A stretch of 64,000 bases of DNA, from assembly GCA_020356105.1 (NCBI GenBank), contig CP070634.1, positions 2,464,144-2,528,143 on the forward strand. Reading direction: 5' to 3'. Shown here piece by piece: positions 1 through 10,000 of this stretch (position 1 is the stretch's first letter; each line of letters opens with the position of its first letter). The DNA comes from Rhodospirillales bacterium (lineage in GTDB: Bacteria > Pseudomonadota > Alphaproteobacteria > UBA8366 > JADFVY01). The notes under the pieces are model-generated. The model searched no databases, was not told where the DNA came from, and worked only from the letters and a program-made list of their open reading frames with translations. The position numbers and the translations under genes were made by a program.

Positions 1-1005
1 GCGTTTCATGTGTTCTGGCGAGACCCGGGACTGCTCGAGCGCGCGATCGCACTTGTAGTGCCGCGGCCCGCATCCACGCAACATCCCGACATGTCGCGCC
101 GCGTCGCCAAGGCGATGGACGCGGCGAGTTCCGGTGCGGCCCGCGATGCGCATCAGCAAGATGACCGCCGCGATGAAGACGAGGCCTCGGAGACCTGGAG
201 CCCGCAGGAGATCCTGCAGGAAAAGGATTTCGACAAGATGGCGGCCAACGATATTCGTGCCGCGCGCGAGCGTATCCGGAGCATGCGCCTACCGGTTATG
301 GCACTGCCGACCCGGCGCTGGCGGCCCGATTCGTCCGGCGCGCGGGCCGATATGCGGGCGACCCTGCGCGCAACGCTCCGCACTGGTGGGGCGGTGATTT
401 CACTGCGCCGCCGCCGGCGGCGGCGGCGTCATCCGCCGCTTGTCGTTCTCTGCGACATCTCCGGATCGATGGACCGGTATTCGCGCATGTTCCTCCATTT
501 CATGCACGCGATCACCAATGACCGGGATCGCGTCCATACGTTTCTTTTCGGGACCCGGCTGACGAATATTTCGCGATATCTGCGGTATCGAGACATCGAC
601 GTCGCGCTGGACAAGATCTCCCGGGCGGTCGAGGATTGGGCCGGCGGCACACGGATCGGACAGTGTCTGCACGACTTCAACCGCGATTGGTCCCGTCGCG
701 TACTGGCGCAAGGGGCGATCGTGCTGTTCATTTCGGACGGGCTGGACCGGGATGCCGGCGCCGGTCTGGGCGCGGAGATGCAGAGGTTGCACCTGTCCTG
801 CCGCCGCCTCGTATGGCTCAATCCGCTGTTGCGTTACGAGGCGTTCGAGCCCAAATCTATCGGTATTCGGGCGATCATGCCCCATGTTGACGAGTTCCGG
901 CCGATCCACAACCTGGAGAGCCTGCGGACACTGGTCGAGACTCTTGCGCGTCCGCAGCCACGTCGCCAGGAAGGCATGGCCCGTTGGCGGGAGATGATAC
1001 CATGA
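1..1005 (+). CDS. coxE: CoxE-like VWA-domain protein (5' end outside window)
   Basis: The reading frame is open from base 1, so the start lies upstream; the first residues read AFHVFWRDPG. The C-terminal part is a von Willebrand A domain with the MIDAS motif DISGSM. A strongly basic arginine run precedes it. This matches the CoxE family (DUF58/VWA-like), accessory proteins that act with a MoxR-type AAA+ ATPase (CoxD) in assembling the active site of molybdenum hydroxylases such as CO dehydrogenase. It is translationally coupled (ATGA, 1002-1005) to an XdhC-type gene, which supports that role. The structural subunits and CoxD, if present, would lie upstream. Family assignment is good; the target enzyme is inferred. 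Confidence 0.85.
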   Translation, partial: AFHVFWRDPGLLERAIALVVPRPASTQHPDMSRRVAKAMDAASSGAARDAHQQDDRRDEDEASETWSPQEILQEKDFDKMAANDIRAARERIRSMRLPVMALPTRRWRPDSSGARADMRATLRATLRTGGAVISLRRRRRRRRHPPLVVLCDISGSMDRYSRMFLHFMHAITNDRDRVHTFLFGTRLTNISRYLRYRDIDVALDKISRAVEDWAGGTRIGQCLHDFNRDWSRRVLAQGAIVLFISDGLDRDAGAGLGAEMQRLHLSCRRLVWLNPLLRYEAFEPKSIGIRAIMPHVDEFRPIHNLESLRTLVETLARPQPRRQEGMARWREMIP

Positions 1006-1355
1006 GCGAGCTCAAGACCGGTACAGGCGCGAGTTTCACGGCCCCGCATGCGATTCTCGAGCAGGCCGCCGCATGGCGCGCCGCGGGCCGCAAGGTCGGC
1101 CTTGCGACGGTTGTCAGGACCTGGGGCTCGTCCCCGCGGCCGGTCGGCAGTCAGCTCGCGGTCGATGAGACGGGGGCCATGGTCGGGTCGGTCTCCGGCG
1201 GCTGCGTAGAGGGGGCGGTCGTCGAGGAGGCGCGGGCCGCGATGGCAGACGGCAAGCCCCGGATGCTGGAATTCAGCGTCAGCAACGAACAGGCCTGGGA
1301 GGTCGGTCTGGCATGCGGCGGCACCGTCGAGATCTTCGTGGAGACGCTGGAATGA
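1002..1355 (+). CDS. XdhC/CoxI-type maturation protein, N-terminal-domain half
   Basis: This 117-residue protein is the XdhC_CoxI domain on its own. It shows the hallmarks TWGSSPRPVG, GSVSGGCVE and GLACGGTVEIFVE. In XdhC proteins this domain precedes a Rossmann domain and helps deliver sulfurated molybdenum cofactor to xanthine dehydrogenase-family enzymes. Here the Rossmann half is the next gene, joined by an ATGA overlap at 1352-1355, so the pair is a split XdhC. The start at 1002 was chosen because it overlaps the CoxE stop; an in-frame ATG at 984 would lie inside the previous gene. Confidence 0.85.
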   Translation: MSELKTGTGASFTAPHAILEQAAAWRAAGRKVGLATVVRTWGSSPRPVGSQLAVDETGAMVGSVSGGCVEGAVVEEARAAMADGKPRMLEFSVSNEQAWEVGLACGGTVEIFVETLE

Positions 1356-2062
1356 AGAACGCGGTGCTCGACGCGTTGCTCGCGGCGCGGGCCGCGAAGG
1401 CATCGGCGGCCCTGGTTACCGAACTCGGCAGCGGCGCCCAAACGTTGGTCGGACCGGGCGCGCCGCCAGGGGATCTTCCGCTCGGCGCTGCGCTTCACAG
1501 CTTCGTGGACAGCGCGTTGGCGGACGACAGATCGATGTCCGCCGAGATCGGCGACCAGAGATATTTCATCCATGTCTTCAACCCGCCACGCCGTCTCGTC
1601 ATCGTCGGTGCGGTACACATCGCCCAGGTGTTGGCGCCAATGGCGGCGCTCGCCGGTTACGCGGTGACGGTGGTCGACCCACGCGGCGCCTTCGCAACGG
1701 AGGATCGATTCCCTGGCGTCGAGCTGACCAGGCAATGGCCCGACGATGCGCTCGAAGGTCTCGACGTCGATCAACGGACCGCGATCGTCACCCTGACGCA
1801 CGATCCCAAGCTCGACGATCCCGCGCTCGAGACGGCGTTGCGACGGGCGCCCTTTTACATCGGCGCGCTCGGCAGCAAGAGAACACATGCCAGCCGGGTC
1901 GCACGCCTCCGCGAAACCGGATTCGACGATGCCGAAATCGCGCGCATCCATGCGCCGGTCGGCCTCGATATCGGTGCCGTTTCGCCGGCGGAAATCGCGC
2001 TTTCCATCCTTGGCGAGATGACGCTCCTGCTTCACCGAAAGCCGCCGAGGGCACCGGCGTGA
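1352..2062 (+). CDS. XdhC-type maturation protein, Rossmann-domain half
   Basis: This 236-residue protein carries the XdhC C-terminal Rossmann domain: LVIVGAVHIAQVLAP near the start, VVDPRGAFATEDRFPG, then FYIGALGSKRTHASR and IHAPVGLDIGA. XdhC binds molybdenum cofactor and hands it to molybdenum hydroxylases. About 80 residues precede the Rossmann core and look like a remnant or variant of the first XdhC domain. The start at 1352 overlaps the upstream stop, and the stop overlaps the GTG start of the next gene (2059-2062), so the cluster is one translationally coupled operon. Confidence 0.85.
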   Translation: MKNAVLDALLAARAAKASAALVTELGSGAQTLVGPGAPPGDLPLGAALHSFVDSALADDRSMSAEIGDQRYFIHVFNPPRRLVIVGAVHIAQVLAPMAALAGYAVTVVDPRGAFATEDRFPGVELTRQWPDDALEGLDVDQRTAIVTLTHDPKLDDPALETALRRAPFYIGALGSKRTHASRVARLRETGFDDAEIARIHAPVGLDIGAVSPAEIALSILGEMTLLLHRKPPRAPA

Positions 2063-3678
2063 AATTCGGCGAGACGCCGGTCGACGAGGCTGTCGGCGCG
2101 ATCCTGGCGCACAGCGTTTCCTGTGGCGGCCGAACCTACCGCAAAGGCCGGGTCCTCTCTAAGGAGGACGGATCGGCCTTGCGGGCCGCGGGGATCACCA
2201 CTGTCGTTGCCGCCCGACTCGACGCCGGCGACGTCGGCGAGGATGCCGCGGCGGAGACGATCGGAGACAATGTGGCGGGCCGCAATCTTGCCGCCGGCGA
2301 GGCTTTTACCGGGCGGGTCAATCTGTTCGCGCAGGCCCGCGGGCTGGTGGTCTACGATTCCCGCCTCTTGCAGCGGGTCAATTGCGTCCATGAGTCGATC
2401 ACGATTGCGGCCCTGCCGCCCTATGCGGTGGTCGAGCCGCGCCAGATGGTGGCGACGATCAAGATCATTCCGTTCGCGGTCGCCGGTGCGACCGTCGATG
2501 CCTGCGTCGAGACGATCGCGGCGGCCGGCGGATTGTTCGAGGTGGCGCCCTTCCTGCCGCGCCGGGCCGGTCTCATCCAGACGACCTTGCCGGGCACGCG
2601 CGAGACGTTGCTCGACAAGACGCAGGCGGTCCTGCGCGGCCGTATCGAGGCGCTCGGCGGCACGCTGCTCGGCGAAACCCGCTGTGCACATGCGATCGAC
2701 GACGTCGCCGAGGCGATCCGCGCGTGGCGGCGGCGCGGTTGCGATCTGCTCCTGCTCATGGGCGCCTCGGCGATCACCGATCGGCGCGACGTGATCCCGG
2801 CGGCGATCGAGGCGGTGGGCGGCGGCATCGATCATTTCGGCATGCCGGTGGATCCCGGCAACCTGATGCTGATCGGCCATCACGATGACCTGCCCGTACT
2901 GGGGCTGCCGGGCTGCGTTCGTTCGCCCAAGGTCAACGGCTTCGACTGGGTGCTGCAGCGCCTGTGCGCCGGGCTCGCGGTCACCTCCGACGACGTCATG
3001 GGCATGGGCGCGGGCGGGCTGCTGACCGAGATTTCCGCGCGCCCGCTGCCCCGCGCAGAGGCCTGCGCCCCGGCGCGCGCGCCCGCGACGCCGCGCGTCG
3101 CTGCGATCGTGCTCGCGGCCGGCCAGTCGCGCCGCATGGGCCGTGCCAACAAATTGCTGGCGGATCTGGACGGCTTGCCGATGATCGCCCGCGTCGTCGA
3201 TGCGGTGCTCGGATCGCGGGCCGACCCCGTGCTCGTCGTGGTCGGCCACCAGGCCGCCGAGATCGAGGCGGCGCTCGCGGAACGCGACGTGCGGATTGTC
3301 CACAATCGGGATTTCGCCGCAGGCATCAGCACATCCCTGAAACAGGGGCTGCGGGCCCTGCCGCCGGAAATCGACGGCGCGCTGGTCTGCCTCGGCGACA
3401 TGCCGCGGATCACCCCGGATCAGCTCGATCGACTGATTCGCGCTTTCAATCCCGTCGAGGGCCGCGCGATCTGCGTGCCCACGCGCCGCGGCAAGCGAGG
3501 CAATCCGGTGCTGTTCGCGCGCCGCTTCTTCGAGGAGATCGAATCGCTGGGCGGCGATGTCGGCGCGCGGCACCTGATCGGCGAGTCCCCCGACCTGGTT
3601 TGCGAGGTGGACATGCCGGATGACGGCGTCCTGCTCGACATCGACACGCCGCAGGCGCTCGACAGCCTGCGGCGTTGA
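2059..3678 (+). CDS. MPT-binding / MocA-like nucleotidyltransferase fusion protein
   Basis: This is a 539-residue two-domain protein. The first ~340 residues resemble molybdopterin-binding (MoeA/MogA-like) proteins, with the conserved block MPVDPGNLMLIG followed by GLPGCVRSPKVNGFDWVL. From about residue 346 there is a MobA/MocA-like NTP transferase domain with IVLAAGQSRRMG, NKLL and a CLGDMPRI motif. MocA-type enzymes add CMP to molybdopterin, as xanthine dehydrogenase-family enzymes require. I chose the GTG start at 2059, which overlaps the preceding stop; the open frame continues upstream to 1735 but that part lies inside the XdhC gene. This ends the molybdenum-hydroxylase accessory operon. 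Confidence 0.83.
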   Translation: MKFGETPVDEAVGAILAHSVSCGGRTYRKGRVLSKEDGSALRAAGITTVVAARLDAGDVGEDAAAETIGDNVAGRNLAAGEAFTGRVNLFAQARGLVVYDSRLLQRVNCVHESITIAALPPYAVVEPRQMVATIKIIPFAVAGATVDACVETIAAAGGLFEVAPFLPRRAGLIQTTLPGTRETLLDKTQAVLRGRIEALGGTLLGETRCAHAIDDVAEAIRAWRRRGCDLLLLMGASAITDRRDVIPAAIEAVGGGIDHFGMPVDPGNLMLIGHHDDLPVLGLPGCVRSPKVNGFDWVLQRLCAGLAVTSDDVMGMGAGGLLTEISARPLPRAEACAPARAPATPRVAAIVLAAGQSRRMGRANKLLADLDGLPMIARVVDAVLGSRADPVLVVVGHQAAEIEAALAERDVRIVHNRDFAAGISTSLKQGLRALPPEIDGALVCLGDMPRITPDQLDRLIRAFNPVEGRAICVPTRRGKRGNPVLFARRFFEEIESLGGDVGARHLIGESPDLVCEVDMPDDGVLLDIDTPQALDSLRR

Positions 3679-3755
3679 TCGGCGCGGGCGCCGCGGGGCC
3701 CGGAACCGCCGCGCCCGACGCACCGGGCTGATCTGCTCGCAACAGGAGGCAAGCG

Positions 3756-5297
3756 ATGACCGATACGCAGCCGAACATCCTGTTTGTCCTCGCCGACCAG
3801 ATGGCGGCGCCGGCCCTTCCCGTCTATGGGCATCCCATCGTCCGGACGCCCCATATGGAGCGGCTGGCGGAAACCGGGGTCGTTTTCGAGAACGCCTACT
3901 GCAACGCGCCGATCTGCGCCCCCTCCCGCTTCTCGATGTTGTCGGGCCGTCTGCCCTCGCGGATCGGCGCCTATGACAACGCCGCCGAATTCCCCTCCTC
4001 CGTCCCGACCATCGCGCACTATCTGCGCCTCGCGGGGTATCGCACCTGTGCAGCCGGCAAGATGCACTTCATCGGCGCCGACCAGCAGCACGGTTTCGAG
4101 AACCGCCTCACCACCGACATCTACCCTGCCGATTTCGGCTGGACCCCCGACTGGCGGCGGCCGGACGAACGCCTCGAGTGGTTCCACAACCTGGTCAATG
4201 TGGTCGAGGCCGGCCCCTCGGCCCGCACGCTGCAGATCGATTTCGATGAAGAGGTCGCCTTCCGGGCGCGGCGCTGGCTGTACGATCATGTGCGCAGCAA
4301 TGACGCCCGCCCGTTCTTTCTCCTGGTCAGTTTCAGCCATCCGCACGATCCCTACAACATTCCGCCCGAATATTGGGACCGGTACGAGGGCATCGCGATC
4401 GACATGCCGCGCGTGCCCGCCACGCCACCCGGCCACCGCGATCCGCACAGCCGGCGCCTCTACGACAATTACGATCGCGGCGAGTTCGAAATCACCGAGG
4501 CGCATGTTCGCAATGCGCGACGCGCGTATTACGGCGCGATGTCCTTCATCGACGACCGGATCGGGGAATTGCTGCAGGTGCTGGACGCGACCGGGCAGTC
4601 GGACACGACGATCGTCGTCATCGCCTCGGATCACGGTGACATGCTCGGCGAGCGCGGCATGTGGTACAAAATGACGTTCTTTGAATGGGCTGCCCGGGTG
4701 CCGCTGATCGTCCATGCGCCGAACCGCTGCATCGCGGGGCGGCGGCGTCAGATCGTCTCCCTGGTGGACATTCTGCCGACGTTGCTCGATCTCGCCGGGA
4801 CGTCAGCGCCGGCGCCCATCGCGCTCGACGGCCGGAGCCTGGCGCCGCTGGTCGAGGGTTCCAATGCGAGCGGCCCGGGCATCGCCTGCGGCGAGTATTT
4901 CGCCGAGGGATCGGTGGCGCCGATCTTCATGGTCCGCAAGGACAGCTACAAATACATCACCTGCCCGGCGGACCCGCCGCAGCTTTACGAAGTGGACAGC
5001 GATCCGCTGGAACTCGACAACCTCGCGGGACGGCCGGACCATGCCGACGCCGAGCGACACCTGGCGGAGATCGCGCGCGGCATCTGGGATGCAGAGCGCC
5101 TTTCGCAGGACATCGTCAGCGATCAGCAGCAGCGTCGCCTGGTCTACCGCGCCCTGATGACCGGTAACCGGACCCTGTGGGACTATGAGCCGCCGCAGGC
5201 CGAGGCACGCGCCTATATCCGCAACGTCGAAGGGCTGTACGAGCGGGAAGCCGGGGCGTTCCTGCCGCCGCGCAAGCCGCCGGATGGCGGCCCTTAG
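3756..5297 (+). CDS. betC: Choline-sulfatase-like sulfatase
   Basis: This 513-residue protein is a formylglycine-dependent type I sulfatase. NILFVLADQM begins the alkaline phosphatase-like fold, and the formylglycine signature CAPSR has its cysteine at residue 54, the position I recall for rhizobial choline-O-sulfatase. ASDHGDMLGERGMWYK and a C-terminal tail resembling BetC (DQQQRRLVYRAL) also point to that subfamily. The enzyme would release choline from choline-O-sulfate. A maturase for the formylglycine is not in the window. RBS AGGAGG lies 8 bases before the ATG (ACAGGAGGCAAGCG). No bet operon or BetI regulator is adjacent, so the substrate rests on protein similarity. Confidence 0.78.
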   Translation: MTDTQPNILFVLADQMAAPALPVYGHPIVRTPHMERLAETGVVFENAYCNAPICAPSRFSMLSGRLPSRIGAYDNAAEFPSSVPTIAHYLRLAGYRTCAAGKMHFIGADQQHGFENRLTTDIYPADFGWTPDWRRPDERLEWFHNLVNVVEAGPSARTLQIDFDEEVAFRARRWLYDHVRSNDARPFFLLVSFSHPHDPYNIPPEYWDRYEGIAIDMPRVPATPPGHRDPHSRRLYDNYDRGEFEITEAHVRNARRAYYGAMSFIDDRIGELLQVLDATGQSDTTIVVIASDHGDMLGERGMWYKMTFFEWAARVPLIVHAPNRCIAGRRRQIVSLVDILPTLLDLAGTSAPAPIALDGRSLAPLVEGSNASGPGIACGEYFAEGSVAPIFMVRKDSYKYITCPADPPQLYEVDSDPLELDNLAGRPDHADAERHLAEIARGIWDAERLSQDIVSDQQQRRLVYRALMTGNRTLWDYEPPQAEARAYIRNVEGLYEREAGAFLPPRKPPDGGP

Positions 5298-6148
5298 CCG
5301 GCGAAACGCGGCTCCCGGGCCACCCAACGGTCGAGAAATTCCAGCACCCGCTCACCGGCACCGAGGCTGTAAAGCCCGCCATGCCGCCCGCCGGGGATGA
5401 AATGCCCTTCTTTCGGTTCCGGCGCTGCGGCAAGCAGCTCGCGTGCGAAGCGCACCGGGATCAGCCGATCATCCTCTCCATGGAGGATAAGCAGGGGCGC
5501 GCGGAGCCTGTCGATGCGCGCTCTTGAGTCGAACTCGTCATGCACCAGCCAGCGCGCGGGGAAGAACCAGTAACGATCCTGCGCGACGTCGGCGATGCTG
5601 GTAAAGGGCATCGCGAGAACGACGGCGGCGAAGGCCCGGTCCGCGGCGATCGCGACGGCGACCCCGGTTCCCATCGATTCGCCATAGACGACGATCCGGT
5701 CAATGGGAAACCCCTGTGCGCGGACGAACGCGACGGCGGCCCGCCCGTCTTCGATCAGCCCGGTCTCGCTAGGCCGCCCGCCCGCGCCGGCATTGTACCG
5801 GTAGCCGGCCAACAGGACACCGTACCCGGCATCAAGGAAGACCCGCGCCTGCGCTGCGCGTGACGCAACGGTGCCGCCATTGCCATGGAAGTAGACGATG
5901 ACGGGCCCGGTGTCCTCCGGCGGCGGCGCCCACCATGCCAGCGGCTTCATGCCGTCCGCGGTCTCGATCCGTATCGCCGACATCTCGGGAACGATCGAAC
6001 GTGCCGGGTCGGGCACGACCGATTGCGGATGGTACTGAAGATCCCGCTGATACAGGTAAAGCAGGGCAAGACCCGAGAGATACAGGGCAATCGCCACGCC
6101 GGCGACACTCGCCACAAGCGATCCCGCGGCCCCGGTCGCGCGCCTCAT
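5294..6148 (-). CDS. Membrane-anchored alpha/beta hydrolase, tandem copy 2
   Basis: This 284-residue protein begins with a single N-terminal hydrophobic segment (about residues 8-30) followed by a serine hydrolase fold of the BEM46/ABHD13 type. It shows YFHGNGG (oxyanion loop), VYGESMG (nucleophile elbow), a late acidic GEDD, and GRHGG near the end as the probable histidine site. The substrate is unknown. The ATG at 6148 overlaps the TGA of the upstream paralog; longer readings to 6406 would lie entirely inside that gene. Its 3' end overlaps the sulfatase stop by 4 bases, convergently. It closely resembles the next gene upstream, so a local duplication is likely. Confidence 0.82.
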   Translation of the reverse strand: MRRATGAAGSLVASVAGVAIALYLSGLALLYLYQRDLQYHPQSVVPDPARSIVPEMSAIRIETADGMKPLAWWAPPPEDTGPVIVYFHGNGGTVASRAAQARVFLDAGYGVLLAGYRYNAGAGGRPSETGLIEDGRAAVAFVRAQGFPIDRIVVYGESMGTGVAVAIAADRAFAAVVLAMPFTSIADVAQDRYWFFPARWLVHDEFDSRARIDRLRAPLLILHGEDDRLIPVRFARELLAAAPEPKEGHFIPGGRHGGLYSLGAGERVLEFLDRWVAREPRFAG

Positions 6149-6999
6149 TGCGCGCCGCGCACCGGGGCCGTGGCGGCCCGGCGCTCCAGGAAATCGATCA
6201 CCAGCCGCGCCGCGCCATGGTCGTAGAGGTCGGTATGGGCGCCGCCGGGGAAGAAATGCGCCTCCTTCGGCTCCGGCGCCGCTTCGTGGAGCAGGCGGGC
6301 AAAGCGAATGGGAATCGTCTCGTCCCTCGTACCGTGGAACAGCAGGATCGGCGCGCGAACCCGCCCGATGCGGGCCATCGAATCGTAGCTGTCCCAGATC
6401 AGCCATTTCGCGGGGGTGTACCAGTAGCGTGACTGGGCGACGTCGGCGACGCTGCTGTAAGGCGTCTCGAGAATCAGGCCGGCGACGTCGTGCTCCGCCG
6501 CCAGCGCGACCGCAATGCCCGAGCCGAGCGACTCCCCGTACAGCACGAGTTGCTCTTTTCCATATCCCAGGTCGAGTACATGCCGCATCGCTGTCGCACC
6601 GTCCGCGATCAGGGTCGGCTCGCTCGGCTTGCCGCCGGCCCCCGCATTGTAGCGGTAGCCGGCCAGTAGCACGCCGTAGCCGGCATCGATCATCGCGCGG
6701 GCCTTGTAGCCGCGCTCACCGATATGGCCGGCATTGCCGTGAAAATAGACGACGATCGGGCCCGTGGGTTCGGTGGGCGGATGCCACCATGCGAGGCTCT
6801 CGATCCCCTCGCCCACGGGGATCTTCACGACCGTCATGTCCGGAACCTCGTGATCCGCCGGCTCCGGCACGGTCGCGTCCGGATAGTACATCAGGGCCCG
6901 CTGGCCCGCATAGAGCGCGGCGACCAGCGCCGCGTAGCCGCCGAGGCACAATACCAGGAATGTCGTCAACGCGCGTTCGGTCCCTTTTCGAGGCCCCAA
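6145..6999 (-). CDS. Membrane-anchored alpha/beta hydrolase, tandem copy 1
   Basis: This 284-residue protein has the same length and architecture as its downstream neighbour: an N-terminal membrane segment (about residues 10-30), YFHGNAGHIGERG, VLYGESLGSG, a TRDE acid region and GGAHTDLY near the end. GYGVLLAGYRYNAGAGG is shared almost unchanged by both. It is a BEM46/ABHD13-like serine hydrolase of unknown substrate, probably facing the periplasm from the inner membrane. It is the first gene of a two-gene operon coupled by ATGA. Confidence 0.82.
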   Translation of the reverse strand: MGPRKGTERALTTFLVLCLGGYAALVAALYAGQRALMYYPDATVPEPADHEVPDMTVVKIPVGEGIESLAWWHPPTEPTGPIVVYFHGNAGHIGERGYKARAMIDAGYGVLLAGYRYNAGAGGKPSEPTLIADGATAMRHVLDLGYGKEQLVLYGESLGSGIAVALAAEHDVAGLILETPYSSVADVAQSRYWYTPAKWLIWDSYDSMARIGRVRAPILLFHGTRDETIPIRFARLLHEAAPEPKEAHFFPGGAHTDLYDHGAARLVIDFLERRAATAPVRGAQ

Positions 7000-7049
7000 T
7001 CTGCAAATGCGTGAGCGGCCATTATGCCGTGTTCCGGTTAACGAGGCGT

Positions 7050-10000
7050 TCAGCCGGCCAGCGCCGTGTCCCGCTCGCGCGCGACGGCCGTCAGGCCGAA
7101 ATCGTGCAGGATTGCGTATAGCGCCGGCACGGTGAACAGGACCAGGACGGTTGCCGCAAACAGACCGAAGGCAAGGCTGGTCACCAGCGGCACCAGGATC
7201 TGCGCCTGCAGACTGCGCTCGAGCAGCATCGGCAGCAAGCCGAGCACCGTGGTCAGCGACGTCAGCAGGACGGGGCGGAACCGGATCCGCGCCGCCGCCC
7301 GCGCCGCCGCCTCGATGGACATACCGGTCGCGGCTCGTCGCTTAGTGAAATCAACCAGCAGAATCGCGTTGTTGACGACGACGCCCGACAGCGCCGCGAA
7401 CCCGACCATGCTGGGCATCGAAAGGTCGAGCCCCATCAGCAGATGTCCCCAAACCACGCCGATCAACGACAACGGAATGGTCACGATGACGATCAGCGAC
7501 TCGGCGTAGCTGCGGAACAGGAAGCTGAGCAGCAGGAAGATGCCGATCACGCCGACCGCGAAGGCGCGACCCACCGACGAGGTCCCCTCCGCGCCGGTCT
7601 TCGCTTCTCCTTCGAGCGCAAATTCGATGCCGGGAAACCGATCGCGGAGCTGCGGCAGGAATCGCGCGGTGGTGTCCGACAGGATCTGCGATACGTTCAT
7701 CTTCGTGGTATCAACATCACCCTGAACGGAGACCGTGCGCCGGCCATTGATACGATGGATGCGTGCGTATCCGCGTCCGCTCTCGATGATCGCGACCGTG
7801 CTCAGCGGCACCTGGGCGCCGCCCGGCGCCCGCACCAGGAAATAGTCGAGATCGGCAAGGCTGTCCCGGTCCAAGGCCGAGAGTCGGACGTCGATCTCGT
7901 ACGATTCGGGACCCGCCTGCACCTCGCTGACAACCTCCCCGAAATATGCAGAGCGCAACTGCGATGCGATCTGCGATGCGTCGAGCCCCAAGGCCAGCGC
8001 GCCCTCGCGCAGACGAAGTCTGATCTCGGGCTTGCCGGGCCGCAGGTCGTCTGACAGATCGGATACCGCGGGATATCCCGATAACCAGGTCTGCAACTCC
8101 CGCGAGGCCGCCTTCAACGCCCCAAGGTCGCTTCCCTTGAGCCGGATATCGATCGGGCGCCCGGCGAGTCCGATCTGAAACTCGGCAAACTTGAGGGCGA
8201 CCACGTCGGGAACGGCGCCCATCGCCGTTCGCCACGCCTGAATCAACTCGGCGACGCTCGTATTGCGGCTTTCGGCGGCAAGCAGATCGGCCGTCACCGT
8301 TGCCAGGTGCGGACCCGATTCGAAAGCGTCGACATTGACGCCATATTCGATACCGACCTGACGCACCAGCTGCTCTCCGCCGGGCTGAAGCGGTGAGAGC
8401 TCCCTGTTGACCGCTTCCAGCGTCTCGACCAGCCGATCCACGACGGCTTCGGTTCGGGCGAGTGGCGTTCCCTGCGGCAGCAACAGGCGGGCCTGCACGA
8501 CATCCCCGTCGAGCTTGGGAAAGGCCTGGAACTTAAGAACGCCGCCCGCGATCATGGCGACCGATCCCAACAACAGGAAGACGATCGACCCGATGGCGGC
8601 GTAACGCCATTCGACCGCGAGGTCCGCGGCACGGCCGGCGATCCGCTCTCGCGCCCAGGCGATCGCGCTCTCGACGCGCCTGCGCAGGCCCCGCACCTCT
8701 CCCGCATGGGACAGCGAGTGCCGCAGATGGCTGGGAAGTATGAGAAACGCTTCGATCATGCTGACGGTGAGCGTCATGATCAAGATGATCGGAATGAATT
8801 TGAGCACGTTGCCGATATCGCCGCTGAGCGTGGTCAGCGGTCCAAAGACGCAGATCGTGGTCAGATACGAGGCCAGAACGCCCGGCCCGACCTCCTTCAC
8901 GCCGCTCACGGCGGCTTCGAGGGCCGCCTTGCCGTCGCGCCAATGGCGGGCGATATTCTCCGAGATGACGATCGCATCGTCCATCAGCAGTCCCGTCGCG
9001 ATCAGCAGCCCGACCATCGTGATCATGTTGATCGAATAGCCGCCGAGCGACATGACGAAGAGCGTGCCGAGGAACGATACCGGCAGCCCGAGGGCCACCC
9101 AGAACGCAAACCGCAACCCGAAGAACAGCCACAGGGCGATCAACACCAGCGCCAGGCCCTGCGCGCCGTTCTTGAGCACCATGTTCAGGCGATCCCGCAC
9201 GACGGTCGAGATATCGCGCGTCAGGCTGAAGCTCATGGTGGGCGGCGCAACTGCCCGCTCACGCTCGAGGAAGGCGTTGATCGCGTCGACCACCACGAGG
9301 GTGTCCCCCGAGCGGGCCTTGTTGATCTCGAGCAGGGCGGCGCGCCGGCCGTCATAGAAGATCGACTGCTCGGCAAGCTCGAAACGGTCCGATATCGCGG
9401 CGATCTCGCCGAGACGTATCTCCGCGCCGCTCTCGCCACCGACCACGATGAGATCGCCGAAATCCGCCGCCGTCCGCCGTTCGTCGGCGAACCGGATCAG
9501 GACATCGCGCTCTTCGGTCTCAACGCTGCCGGCCGGCAGGTCGATGCTCTGGCGGCCGATCACATCGGCGATGTCGGAGACGCTGAGCCCGTACTGCGAA
9601 AGCGTCTGCGCCGGGATCTCGATGCGGATCTGGTGGTCGGAAAAGCCGGTGATATTGACCTGTGTGACCTCCGGAATCTGCTGCAGGCGCTCTTTCATGT
9701 CTTCCGCGTAGGCCTTCAGGTCGGGCTCGGACATCGGCCCGGCAATCGTCACCGCCGCGACGAAATCGTTGCGGCCGAGAAGCCGGATGGTCGCGCGCTC
9801 GGCGCGCACGGGAAAATCGTCGATCGCCTCGATTTCACTCTTCACGTCCTCGAGGAAGCGATCGACATTGCCGTCCTCGTCCATTTCGATGGTCGCGGTC
9901 GCCACGCCCTCTTGCGCCTCGCAGCGCAACTCGCCGACATCATTGATCCCGTCCACCGCGTCCTCGATGCGCCGGCACAGCGCATCTTCGATCTCCTCGG

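Noticed and set aside
2032-3723. 563-codon open frame antisense to the MPT-binding/MocA fusion
   Set aside because: No domain or RBS; explained by third-position GC in the real gene on the plus strand.
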